DNA of 29,341 nt from CAYUDP01 sp964443725 (GTDB lineage: Bacteria; Patescibacteriota; Minisyncoccia; Phycocordibacterales; JAKFXT01). Below, one piece after another: positions 22,321-29,341 of the stretch. The stretch lies in assembly GCA_964443725.1 (NCBI GenBank), contig CAYUDP010000009.1, positions 1 through 29,341 of the forward strand. Direction: 5' to 3'. The position numbers were made by a program, and so were the translations under genes. Position 1 is the first letter of the stretch. Each line of letters opens with the position of its first letter. The notes under the pieces are model-generated. The model was not told the origin of the DNA, searched no databases, and saw nothing but the letters and a program-made list of their open reading frames with translations.

Positions 22321-22399
22321 GATATTTGAGTAAGAGTGTCAAAAATACACAGGAAATGGCCGGAAATTGGTATTTTTGGTTGAGTTCATAATTTGTGCT

Positions 22400-22405
22400 A
22401 ATCTT
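22400..22405 (+). promoter_or_regulatory. Extended -10 element before the helicase gene
   Basis: TGCTAATCT (TG-n-TAATCT) ends about ten bases before ATG 22415, leaving a leader of a few bases. A loose -35 TTGGTT lies about 17 bases upstream. Confidence 0.4.
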
Positions 22406-22414
22406 TCTATCTAT

Positions 22415-24010
22415 ATGACTCAAGATACCGCCCTCATGATAATGAAAACCGGAGCCAATGTTTTTGTGACTGGGGAACCAGGGGCTGGGAAGACTTTTTT
22501 GGTAAATAAATACATTTCTTTTTTGAAGGAATCTGGAGTTGATCCGTCTATTACTGCGTCGACCGGTATTGCTGCAACTCATATAGGTGGTATGACGATC
22601 CACTCTTGGTCTGGGATAGGGGTAAGGAAGAATATTGGTGGCGCGGATATTGACGAATTGATGCAAAAGGAGAAGTTGGTGAAAAGGTTGAATAACGCGA
22701 AGGTCCTAATAATAGATGAGATATCGATGCTTAATTCCGAAGTGCTTGATTCAGTTGAGTTTGTTTGTAAAAAGTTGAGAATGAGAGACGAGCCATTTGG
22801 AGGTTTACAAGTTATTTTTGTGGGAGATTTTTTTCAGCTTCCCCCAGTAAAAAGTTTTGATTACCAGCCAAAATTTGCTTTTGAGTCATCAACATGGCAG
22901 AAGGTAAATCCGATAATCTGCTATATAGAAGAGCAACATCGCCAAGGAGATGGAGAATTATCCCGTCTGTTGTCGAACATAAGAAGTGGCGGTGTTACTA
23001 CGAGTGCAATAAATTTTTTGGAAAGTAGAAAAATTGAAGCGGATATCGATTCTCAAGTGACGAAGTTGTTTACACACAATGTAAACGTCGATCAGATAAA
23101 TGAACAAAATTTAAAAAAACTATCCGAAAGAGAGTTTGTATTTGAAATGACTTCTCATGGTAACAAGGGGTATATTGAGTCATTAAAGAAAAACTGTCTT
23201 TCTCCGGAGAGGCTGTGTTTAAAAGTTGGGGCTAAGGTTATGTTTACTAAAAACAAACCCGAGAGTGATTTTGTTAATGGAACTTTGGGAGAGGTGATTG
23301 GTTTTGAAAATAACGGGCTGTATCCAATTGTTTTAACAAAACAAGGGGAAAGAATAACAGTTACTTACGAGGATTGGGCTATCGAAGAGGATGGGAAAAT
23401 TTTGGCAAAGATAACTCAATTGCCACTTAGGCTTGCTTGGGCAATAACAGTGCACAAAAGCCAAGGTATGACACTAGATGAGGCTATTGTTGATCTGAGT
23501 TTGGCTTTTGAGTTTGGGCAGGGTTATGTAGCACTCTCAAGAGTAAGAAGTGAGAAGGGGTTATATCTAATAGGTTACAACAAAACTTCACTTCTTATTC
23601 ATCCGAAAGTTAGTGAGTTTGATAAATATTTAAGGGAATTATCGAGGGAAGCCAGTGATGCTTTTTTGACAATGAAGGCTGGTGAAATATCCAAGTTGCA
23701 AAACAATTTCTTTTCTTTTATTGGGGCAGTATTAGATAGTGTAAAAGCAGACAAAAATGTTGTAAATAAAAAGAGTAAGGCAACTGGTAAATTAGCAAAG
23801 ATTAGGGAAGAGCATAGCAATGCTTTCAAGAGATGGACATCTAAAGAGGAGTCGCTTATGGTTGAAATGTTTAATTCCGGTAATGATATAAAATTTATTT
23901 CCAAAAAATTGGGGCGCAAAGAGGGTGGTATAAAAGCTCGCCTAATTAAACTCGGACTTATTGAGGATGATTATGTCAAACCACAAGAGGGGGCTTTATC
24001 TGGTGAATAA
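22415..24010 (+). CDS. PIF1/RecD2-like superfamily 1 DNA helicase with C-terminal HTH-like segment
   Basis: ATG 22415 is used because the -10 lies between it and the upstream in-frame TTG. The 531-residue protein contains Walker A GEPGAGKT (20-27), TASTGIAATHIGG and TIHSWSGIG (PIF1 signatures), Walker B LIIDEIS, GDFFQLPPV, EEQHRQ, and the C-terminal helicase motifs AITVHKSQGMTLDEAIVDL and GQGYVALSRVRS. After residue 425 a Lys-rich linker leads to WTSKEESLMVEMFNSGNDIK and the start of a Myb/SANT-like helix-turn-helix (ISKKLGRKEGGIKARLIKLG). PIF1 enzymes unwind 5'-3' at stalled forks, R-loops or G-quadruplexes. The gene has its own promoter. Confidence 0.9.
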   Translation: MTQDTALMIMKTGANVFVTGEPGAGKTFLVNKYISFLKESGVDPSITASTGIAATHIGGMTIHSWSGIGVRKNIGGADIDELMQKEKLVKRLNNAKVLIIDEISMLNSEVLDSVEFVCKKLRMRDEPFGGLQVIFVGDFFQLPPVKSFDYQPKFAFESSTWQKVNPIICYIEEQHRQGDGELSRLLSNIRSGGVTTSAINFLESRKIEADIDSQVTKLFTHNVNVDQINEQNLKKLSEREFVFEMTSHGNKGYIESLKKNCLSPERLCLKVGAKVMFTKNKPESDFVNGTLGEVIGFENNGLYPIVLTKQGERITVTYEDWAIEEDGKILAKITQLPLRLAWAITVHKSQGMTLDEAIVDLSLAFEFGQGYVALSRVRSEKGLYLIGYNKTSLLIHPKVSEFDKYLRELSREASDAFLTMKAGEISKLQNNFFSFIGAVLDSVKADKNVVNKKSKATGKLAKIREEHSNAFKRWTSKEESLMVEMFNSGNDIKFISKKLGRKEGGIKARLIKLGLIEDDYVKPQEGALSGE

Positions 24011-24016
24011 ATAATA

Positions 24017-24022
24017 TATAAT
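24017..24022 (+). promoter_or_regulatory. Consensus -10 box before the 54-residue protein
   Basis: TATAAT lies 18 bases before ATG 24041; AAAAGG provides a modest Shine-Dalgarno in the leader. Confidence 0.45.
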
Positions 24023-24040
24023 TATTTTGTAAAAGGTATT

Positions 24041-24205
24041 ATGGCACTTGCAGTATTTGAGTTGATAATAGATATGGCGAAAGTTCTGATGAAGTTTTCA
24101 GCTTTTTTTGTTGTCTCAATAATATTTTTCCCCATACTTGCAATAAGTTATTTGGTTATGAATCACATCTTTCCTGCTTGGAATGATTGGTTAAAACATT
24201 TGTAA
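24041..24205 (+). CDS. Small single-pass membrane protein (54 residues)
   Basis: The short ORF begins MALAVFELIIDMAKVLMKF, continues into a strongly hydrophobic helix (FFVVSIIFFPILAISYLVM) and ends with a Trp-containing tail (FPAWNDWLKHL). It has a Shine-Dalgarno-like AAAAGG and a consensus -10 box upstream, which supports a real gene despite its size. It lies between the helicase and PAP2 genes. I recognise no family. Confidence 0.6.
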   Translation: MALAVFELIIDMAKVLMKFSAFFVVSIIFFPILAISYLVMNHIFPAWNDWLKHL

Positions 24206-24210
24206 AAAAG

Positions 24211-24219
24211 TGGTAAAAT
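24211..24219 (+). promoter_or_regulatory. Extended -10 promoter giving a leaderless PAP2 mRNA
   Basis: TGGTAAAAT is an extended -10 ending six bases before ATG 24226, so transcription would start at the A of the ATG. Confidence 0.55.
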
Positions 24220-24225
24220 TACCAG

Positions 24226-24783
24226 ATGTCATTTGATTTAAATTCTGTTTATTTCCTAAACAGTATTTTTTCTAGTTCCAATTTACTTGAGTGGACAGTG
24301 GTATTTTTTGGTCAGTATATACCGTACTTTGTTGTGGTTATAGTCCTACTTTTCCCTGTGAGTAAATATTTTAAAGCAAACGGGAAAATAATCTTTTTGT
24401 CTGCGACTTTCTCTGTTGCGATTTCCGAATTTATTTCAAGGGTTTTACTTTTACAATTTTTTCACAGGGCAAGACCATTTGTTTTAAATGATGGGATAAC
24501 TCCTATTATATATAGGGGGCTTACGAATTATTTTGATTCATTTCCGTCTGGACATGCGACATTTATGTTTGCCATAGCAGTATCTGTTTATTATTTCGAT
24601 AGTAAAGTCGGCAAATTGTTTATCGTGCTGGGGTTATTGGTTGTTATATCTAGAATATCCGCAGGAATACATTACCCAAGTGATGTTTTAGTTGGGGCTT
24701 TGATTGGGGGAATTGTCGGGTATTTTGTAAGTGTGATTTTCAAAAGTTTTTATAAACATCTAGAAATAAATATATGGCGTTAG
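24226..24783 (+). CDS. PAP2-family membrane phosphatase (undecaprenyl-diphosphatase type)
   Basis: The 185-residue integral membrane protein has the three PAP2 motifs: FHRARPF (motif 1 KxxxxxxRP variant), FPSGHAT (catalytic-site His) and SRISAGIHYPSDVLVG (SRxxxxxHxxxD, nucleophilic His). Several helices surround these. Size and motifs fit BcrC/PgpB-like enzymes that dephosphorylate undecaprenyl or other lipid phosphates outside the membrane, recycling the carrier for wall polymer synthesis. Overlaps the next gene by ten bases, suggesting coupling. Confidence 0.9.
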   Translation: MSFDLNSVYFLNSIFSSSNLLEWTVVFFGQYIPYFVVVIVLLFPVSKYFKANGKIIFLSATFSVAISEFISRVLLLQFFHRARPFVLNDGITPIIYRGLTNYFDSFPSGHATFMFAIAVSVYYFDSKVGKLFIVLGLLVVISRISAGIHYPSDVLVGALIGGIVGYFVSVIFKSFYKHLEINIWR

Positions 24784-25484
24784 TTTTTGATATTGAAACT
24801 GTTGGGGATGATTTTGAAAAATTTGATGAAACAACCAAAGAGCTTTTAACCAGATCACTTAGAAGAGAGTCACTTGAGGATGAAATATTTGAGTCAAAAT
24901 TGCACGATTTAAAAGATGGGCTTGGGTTTTCACCGCTTACGGGATTCATTGTTGCAATTGGAGTTTATGATACCGAAAAAGATAAGGGGGTAGTTTATTA
25001 TCAGGCTAAAGACAAAAATGAAGAAGATAGTGAGGGTGATAATTTTATTTTTAGACCAATGTCTGAAAGGGACATGCTTAATTCTTTTTGGGAGGGGGCA
25101 AAAAAGTATGATACTTTCGTTTCCTTTAATGGTCGGGGATTTGATGTTCCTTTTTTAGTAGTACGTTCGGCAGTACACAGTATTCGTCCAAGTAAAGATC
25201 TATTGTCTAATAGGTATATATCAAGTCAGAAATATGAAGCCAAACATATTGATTTGTTGGATCAACTTACCTTCTATGGTGCTGTCTATAGGCAAAAAGG
25301 AACCCTTCATATGTGGACTAGAGCTTTTGGTATAGAGAGCCCAAAAGCATCAGGGGTAGACGGAGATGATGTTAAGGGACTGTTTGAATCTGGGAAGTGT
25401 TTTGATATAGCCAAATATAATTCAAGGGATCTTATTGCTACGGCGAAGTTATATGAAAAATGGGATAAGTTTATAAAGTTCTAG
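24774..25484 (+). CDS. Predicted 3'-5' exonuclease, PolB-like (DEDD superfamily)
   Basis: The 236-residue protein matches the stand-alone DnaQ-like family DNA_pol_B_exo2 (PF10108): MALVFDIETV (ExoI DIE), TFVSFNGRGFDVPFLVVR (ExoII, NGxxFD) and YNSRDLIATAKLYEKW (ExoIII, Y/N...D). Insertions include an acidic linker (KNEEDSEGDNF). Likely a cytoplasmic DNA proofreading or repair nuclease. The start overlaps the PAP2 gene by ten bases; no obvious ribosome-binding site is visible within it. Confidence 0.9.
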   Translation: MALVFDIETVGDDFEKFDETTKELLTRSLRRESLEDEIFESKLHDLKDGLGFSPLTGFIVAIGVYDTEKDKGVVYYQAKDKNEEDSEGDNFIFRPMSERDMLNSFWEGAKKYDTFVSFNGRGFDVPFLVVRSAVHSIRPSKDLLSNRYISSQKYEAKHIDLLDQLTFYGAVYRQKGTLHMWTRAFGIESPKASGVDGDDVKGLFESGKCFDIAKYNSRDLIATAKLYEKWDKFIKF

Positions 25485-25532
25485 AACCCTTAATATTGAT
25501 TATAGATTTTTTAATTATAGAATTATAGTAAT

Positions 25533-26000
25533 ATGAAAAAATTAGTTTTATCTTTGCAGTCCGCATCTCTTTTAGGTGGAACTGTTTTTGCTTGGTATAC
25601 GATCTATTATGACTATTTGAGATTTTTTAATTATGGCGGAGAGATTTTTAAGTTCAAGGAGTGCGTCATGCCCAACCCACTTTCAACATCGTGTTTTTAT
25701 GGTGGAGTGATGTTTGCGGTCGCGTTTATTTGGTCGGTTTGGATCTTATTCAGTAAGAATATCTTGATTAGATCTGAAAGATACTTGAGGAACCTACTAT
25801 CTTTTGGGGTTGTCTTTGCTTGGGGTAACTTTGCGTTTGAGTGGTATAAATATTTTACAAGTAATGGGGATTATATAGGCTGTGCTGGGGTTCCTGTACC
25901 TACACCATTTCAAACCCCATGTTTCTATGGGGCTATGATATACCTTATTTCTTTTATTGTTTCTTTTTACTCCCTCAAGATAATGAGTAAGCTTGTGTAG
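25533..26000 (+). CDS. Four-helix membrane protein made of two duplicated halves
   Basis: The 155-residue protein has two similar halves, each with helix, loop and helix. Half 1 holds VFAWYTIYYDYLRFF and KECVMPNPLSTSCFYGGVMF; half 2 holds VFAWGNFAFEWYKYF and GCAGVPVPTPFQTPCFYGAM. Each loop contains two Cys around a P-x-P-x-x-(T)-x-CFYG motif, so a disulfide on one side of the membrane is possible. I cannot name the family. The gene ends two bases from the convergent coiled-coil gene. A TATAGT box sits just upstream of the ATG. Confidence 0.75.
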   Translation: MKKLVLSLQSASLLGGTVFAWYTIYYDYLRFFNYGGEIFKFKECVMPNPLSTSCFYGGVMFAVAFIWSVWILFSKNILIRSERYLRNLLSFGVVFAWGNFAFEWYKYFTSNGDYIGCAGVPVPTPFQTPCFYGAMIYLISFIVSFYSLKIMSKLV

Positions 26001-26001
26001 G

Positions 26002-26280
26002 TTATTGTTTAGTATTTTCAAGTGACTCTATTTCTGCTCTTAGGGTAATAAGTTGGTTTTTAATTCGATCTCTCTTCTGGTTTAATTCATTTGCCTCCCC
26101 GCCATTTTTAATGGACTCATCAATCACCATCAGTTCTTCTGAGAGGGTTTCGTATTTTCTTCTCAAATATTCCCCGTCATCCAATCTAGCAACTTTTTCT
26201 GTTTTGGGGATATCTGCTTCTCCACGAAACAATCTTTCGCTGTGTAAACCTCTGGAGGCATTTTCTAGATTTTCGAACAT
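26002..26280 (-). CDS. Small coiled-coil protein
   Basis: The ATG at 26280 (MFENLENASRGLHSERLF) is preferred to 26331, which lies inside the divergent promoter region. The 92-residue product is charged, with heptad-like helices (EYLRRKYETLSEELMVIDES, NELNQKRDRIKNQLI) typical of a coiled coil and no signal peptide. Function unknown; oligomerisation or a structural role is likely. It shares a palindromic promoter region with the heparinase-like gene on the other strand. Confidence 0.68.
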   Translation of the reverse strand: MFENLENASRGLHSERLFRGEADIPKTEKVARLDDGEYLRRKYETLSEELMVIDESIKNGGEANELNQKRDRIKNQLITLRAEIESLENTKQ

Positions 26281-26309
26281 ATATAAGAAGTTTTTACTAT
26301 AATAATGTT

Positions 26310-26327
26310 TATTATTATATAATAATA
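26310..26327. promoter_or_regulatory. Palindromic bidirectional -10 region
   Basis: The 18-base perfect palindrome TATTATTATATAATAATA holds a TATAAT on both strands: plus 26318-26323, minus 26314-26319. The plus copy ends six bases before ATG 26330, giving a leaderless mRNA; the minus copy would serve the gene at 26280 with a leader of about 27 bases. Confidence 0.55.
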
Positions 26328-26329
26328 CC

Positions 26330-28759
26330 ATGAGATTTTTTGATTATGCCTTTTCTCTGTTTTTTGTTTTTGTGGTTGTGTCGGTGGCCTTTTTCTACTT
26401 AAACCAAGAATACATACCTGTTGATCTGAGAAACACCATATCTCAGATAACAAACCAAGAAACTATAACCACAAAAGTATCAGAAGATAATACATCCGAA
26501 AACACAATAAATTATGACTATGGATATGCAAGAAAAACCGATAGAAATATCTATGAAGAAAAATACACCAATCCAAACAGTAAAGTCTCAACAAATGTAA
26601 AGGTAAGTACTGAAACTGAAAAAACTACCAAAACAGTTTCTAACCCACTAAATGTTGTCTGGGATACCATTGTGGGAACCAAGGACAAAGAAACCCCCCT
26701 TGCTTCATCTGTAAGTGATAAAACCACAACTCCATCAAGTGGGCCTATAACCAACTTGGTCCATGCACCAATAATGGGAGGGGGAGGGGGAGTCGCCACT
26801 TCTATTTCAAGTGCAGGTACTGGTGTGCCACCAACGACGTTAAAATCCTTTGACTATAGTCCAAGTCAGATTGCTGAAATTGCATGTACCAAATCTCTTT
26901 CCGCGAGCCACCCAAAATCTCTACCGAAAGGAAAGGATTTTGATGAGTGGAAAAACGATGTGATTAATGGTGATTTAAAATCGTATTATTCAAAACTTAA
27001 GACAAGTTATTCCTATATAAATACAAATCATCCAATTCAGACAGATGCGACTTTGACCAAAAGTAGTTTGCCGAATTACATATCTAGTTCACTAGAGCTT
27101 ATTCATGAGACGGCAATAGATTGGGTGCTGTCAAACAATACAACCGCTCGTGATTTGGCAAAGGCAAGAATTTTGAATTTTGCCGGATTAGATCCGAAAG
27201 GTATTTCGGCGACAATTCAAACTCCCTCTTGGACTCTAGATAGAGAATCTTCTAGGATTGTGCGAGGGCTAGCCGTTGGACTTGATTGGATGGGAGATAC
27301 TTTTACCATAGAAGAAAAGGCGGAAATTCAATCCGCTTTAGACATTAGGATGAAGGATTTTGAAAATCTTTTGCTGAGAAATTCTAGTACTAGTTTGTAC
27401 AAGTACAAGAACAATGGGCATGGTTTTGCTGATCTAGCTGTACTTTCAACCTCAGCTCTAATGACTTCTGATGAATTGGATGTATCTAAGAATGTATGTA
27501 ATGAGGCCTTGGGCTATTATTTAGACAATAAAACCTCTTACTATCTTGGCAGTGATGGAGGTTTTGGTAATGGTACTGCTTACGCAGTTTTTAACGCTCT
27601 TGATCTGATGAATCATCTGGATACGATTAAATGGGTAAGTGGGATTGATGTGTATCAAATGGATCCAATAAAAAACTTTGAAAAATATTTTGTTTACTTT
27701 ATCCCACCAGGAGCTAAGTCAAATCCATTTGGAGATGGAGCAGAAGATAATAGTAGTGGGATGCTTGATGAGAATAGAGCAATTGGCATTGCTCTTTCCA
27801 ATCGAATACAAGGAAACCCACTTTACGCATGGTACTCAAGTAAGTTGGCTTTTCCAAACCTGACTTGGATGGCGAATGTTCTTTCTTCAGTAGACAAGAC
27901 CACGTCAAAGATCTTGCCTTTAGGTACTGAAAATGGTGCTTATTTTCAGTCTATCGGTGAGGTGGCTATGCACAGCGATCTTTCTGACCCCAATAGAATA
28001 TCCGTTTTCTTCAGAAGTGGTCCTTGGGGTAACGATAATCATAATCATGCCGACCAAAATGGTTTTGTGATTACAGCTCAGGGACTGCCGTTGTTTATTG
28101 ATAGTGGATATTATGATAGTTATGGTACGAATCATTGGAAGAATTGGTATAAACAAACGAAAGCTCACAATGCTATCACTTATGACGGTGGAATAGGTCA
28201 GGATCTAGGTACGTCATATATAAATCTTAATGCAAAGGGGGCTATAACCCAGTTTGAGACACATACAAATTATGATATTACTTCAGGTGATGCCACTTCT
28301 GCCTATGGGCCAGATATAACTAGTGCCAATAGATCACTTGTTTTTATACGCCCCAATATTTTGGTAGTTTTTGATAAGATGACATCTACTTCAGCTCATT
28401 CGTGGGAGTGGAATTTTCATGCCTCTAGTAGTATGTCTATTGTTGACCCTAGCGGTAAAGCTAGGGTTGTAAGTGGTAGTAATACCGCCTGTCTTACTAT
28501 AAAGTCAAACAATACCCTTTCGGGCACATTTGATACTTTGTTTACAGTAAACCCTAATAGAGACGCTTCTAACCCAAGACCAGACCAGTATCATGGGAAA
28601 TTTACCTCACTTCCTTCAAAGAATTTCATCTCAGCTACAGTGATTGATGTTGGGTGTACTGGAATAGATCCAGAAATAGTTGTAGATGACTCTTCAGCAA
28701 GTGTCAGTGTGAGTGGCTTTACGGCAAGTTTTGCTGGAACTGCCACTACTGTGAGATAA
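26330..28759 (+). CDS. Membrane-anchored heparinase II/III-type polysaccharide lyase
   Basis: The 809-residue protein opens with a membrane helix (residues 5-23) and a Thr/Ser/Lys linker, PLNVVWDTIVGTKD near 105 and HAPIMGGGGG near 145. Residues about 170-490 form an alpha/alpha-toroid with NNGHGFADLAV (cf. the NNH(G) catalytic-loop motif). Residues about 530-790 are a Heparinase_II_III-like (PF07940) beta sandwich with NDNHNHADQNGF, FIDSGYYDSYG and KAHNAITYDGG. PL12/15/17/21-type lyases cleave uronate polysaccharides such as heparan or alginate by beta-elimination, so extracellular glycan cleavage is likely; the substrate is undetermined. Its N-terminal module is shared with the proteins at 11724 and 28776. 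Confidence 0.85.
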   Translation: MRFFDYAFSLFFVFVVVSVAFFYLNQEYIPVDLRNTISQITNQETITTKVSEDNTSENTINYDYGYARKTDRNIYEEKYTNPNSKVSTNVKVSTETEKTTKTVSNPLNVVWDTIVGTKDKETPLASSVSDKTTTPSSGPITNLVHAPIMGGGGGVATSISSAGTGVPPTTLKSFDYSPSQIAEIACTKSLSASHPKSLPKGKDFDEWKNDVINGDLKSYYSKLKTSYSYINTNHPIQTDATLTKSSLPNYISSSLELIHETAIDWVLSNNTTARDLAKARILNFAGLDPKGISATIQTPSWTLDRESSRIVRGLAVGLDWMGDTFTIEEKAEIQSALDIRMKDFENLLLRNSSTSLYKYKNNGHGFADLAVLSTSALMTSDELDVSKNVCNEALGYYLDNKTSYYLGSDGGFGNGTAYAVFNALDLMNHLDTIKWVSGIDVYQMDPIKNFEKYFVYFIPPGAKSNPFGDGAEDNSSGMLDENRAIGIALSNRIQGNPLYAWYSSKLAFPNLTWMANVLSSVDKTTSKILPLGTENGAYFQSIGEVAMHSDLSDPNRISVFFRSGPWGNDNHNHADQNGFVITAQGLPLFIDSGYYDSYGTNHWKNWYKQTKAHNAITYDGGIGQDLGTSYINLNAKGAITQFETHTNYDITSGDATSAYGPDITSANRSLVFIRPNILVVFDKMTSTSAHSWEWNFHASSSMSIVDPSGKARVVSGSNTACLTIKSNNTLSGTFDTLFTVNPNRDASNPRPDQYHGKFTSLPSKNFISATVIDVGCTGIDPEIVVDDSSASVSVSGFTASFAGTATTVR
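26385..26538 (+). repeat. 154-bp identical block, copy 2
   Basis: Identical at every base to 11779-11932 and in the same reading frame and position within its gene, while flanking coding sequence on both sides has diverged. Confidence 0.97.
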
Positions 28760-28775
28760 TACCCACATAATCATT

Positions 28776-29341
28776 ATGAAAATCCTTGCCGGTATTTCAG
28801 TCCTTCTACTTATATCCCTAGGTACATGGGGATATATAAATAGAGATACTATACTAAAGGAGACAGGTCTAAGTAAGACAGAAACACCCATAGTAGGCAC
28901 AACAACAACCGAGACCCTTCCAAATAACAATAATACAGAAGAAAGTATAGATATATCAGTATCTACCACTTCTAATACAATAGACACATACAATTGGGAG
29001 AAAAACCTTTCAAACTCAGTAAACAAAGGTAAAGCTGAACTACCAACTCCTATATTGGGAGGAGGAGAGACTCCAAAGACAGAAGAAACCAAAACAACAG
29101 TATCAACTACAGCTACTAAACCTAAAGTTTCAACTCCTCTAAAGATAGTCTGGGACACTATAATAGGAGACAAAGACAAGGCCACAACCATATCTTCAAC
29201 TCCCAAATCAAGAATACTAGACTTAGGCGGAGGTTCTTCTCCACTATTCCATGCCCCTATACTAGGAGGTGGTGGAAGTGGAAGTGCACCATCAACCCCA
29301 GCTACTCCTGTTGTATCAAGGGCACTTAATGCGGATTGTGT
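28776..29341 (+). CDS. Third protein with the shared surface-display N terminus (3' end outside window)
   Basis: ATG 28776 opens a frame of 188 codons that runs off the right edge. It has a membrane helix (ILAGISVLLLISLGTWGYI), a Thr-rich linker, PLKIVWDTIIGDKDK near residue 118 and FHAPILGGGGSGS near 155, the same order and spacing as the proteins at 11724 and 26330. The last visible residues (VVSRALNADC) may open a catalytic domain, as the Cys-containing start of the heparinase-like domain does, but it cannot be named from this window. It starts 16 bases after the preceding stop, so the two may share a transcript. Sequence is A/C-rich. Confidence 0.8.
   Translation, partial: MKILAGISVLLLISLGTWGYINRDTILKETGLSKTETPIVGTTTTETLPNNNNTEESIDISVSTTSNTIDTYNWEKNLSNSVNKGKAELPTPILGGGETPKTEETKTTVSTTATKPKVSTPLKIVWDTIIGDKDKATTISSTPKSRILDLGGGSSPLFHAPILGGGGSGSAPSTPATPVVSRALNADC

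Noticed and set aside
1..29341. Alternative genetic code (TGA as Gly) as in some CPR lineages
   Set aside because: TGA ends several genes at the expected place (for example folB at 11158), and Gly codons are normal GGN.
1..29341. CRISPR arrays, insertion sequences, rRNA genes
   Set aside because: No regularly spaced direct repeats, transposase motifs, terminal inverted repeats around a transposase, or rRNA sequence were seen.

Overview
The window looks like a piece of a Candidate Phyla Radiation (Patescibacteria) genome, most likely from the Parcubacteria side. The evidence is a mosaic of AT-rich genes, many with a -10 box only a few bases before the start codon (leaderless mRNAs), many single-pass membrane-anchored surface proteins, a PIF1-like helicase with an extra C-terminal DNA-binding segment, a MacA/MacB exporter flanked by DUF5666-like proteins and an ECF sigma factor, and many orphan genes. 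TGA is used as an ordinary stop codon, so the recoded genetic code of SR1/Gracilibacteria does not apply. The placement is inference; there is no rRNA or ribosomal protein here to confirm it.

Layout. 1-2465: 3' part of a large surface protein (Ig-like, Ser/Thr pentapeptide-like helix, PKD, peptidoglycan-binding domain), then a strong terminator and a tRNA-Gln(CTG). 2701-4943: an endonuclease/exonuclease/phosphatase-family enzyme, a secreted Cys-rich protein, an orphan protein and a zinc-ribbon protein. 5028-7975: a compact flavin operon: exported FMN-binding protein, ApbE flavin transferase, and an NqrB/RnfD-like membrane domain fused to a ferredoxin-reductase-like module, broken by a one-base frameshift near 7741-7744. 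8028-8741: an HExxH protein. 8742-11160: a GC-richer island of five small orphan genes, each with its own promoter, Shine-Dalgarno and hairpin terminator. 11158-11640: folB (minus strand) behind an attenuator-like leader. 11724-14844: a membrane-anchored beta-helix protein and a CapA-family metallophosphatase. 14845-16467: a second GC-richer stretch with a probable structured RNA, an orphan gene, a GFA-family zinc protein and a small secreted protein. 16468-22255: ECF sigma factor, putative anti-sigma, DUF5666-like protein, MacA-like adaptor, MacB-like ATPase and permease, second DUF5666-like protein. 22415-26280: PIF1-like helicase, a 54-residue membrane protein, PAP2 phosphatase, PolB-like exonuclease, a duplicated four-helix membrane protein, and a convergent coiled-coil protein. 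26330-29341: a heparinase II/III-type lyase and the start of a third protein with the same N-terminal module.

How the genes fit together. The beta-helix protein (11724), the heparinase-like protein (26330) and the truncated protein (28776) share an N-terminal module: a membrane helix, a disordered Thr/Ser-rich linker, a PLxxVW(D/N)T..G.KD motif and a Gly-run motif. The first two share a 154-bp block of perfect nucleotide identity inside otherwise diverged sequence, which suggests a reused surface-display cassette placed in front of polysaccharide-active domains. The flavin operon would move electrons from NAD(P)H across the membrane to an extracytoplasmic flavoprotein. The sigma/MacAB operon looks like an envelope-stress or metal/antimicrobial export unit.

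Two promoter styles are visible: -10-dominated leaderless promoters on AT-rich genes, and TTGACA-like promoters with 16-bp spacers on the island genes, the structured RNA and the folB leader. The strongest candidates for something undescribed are the shared display module with its identical DNA block, the folB attenuator, the structured RNA at 14850-15166, and the orphan-gene island.
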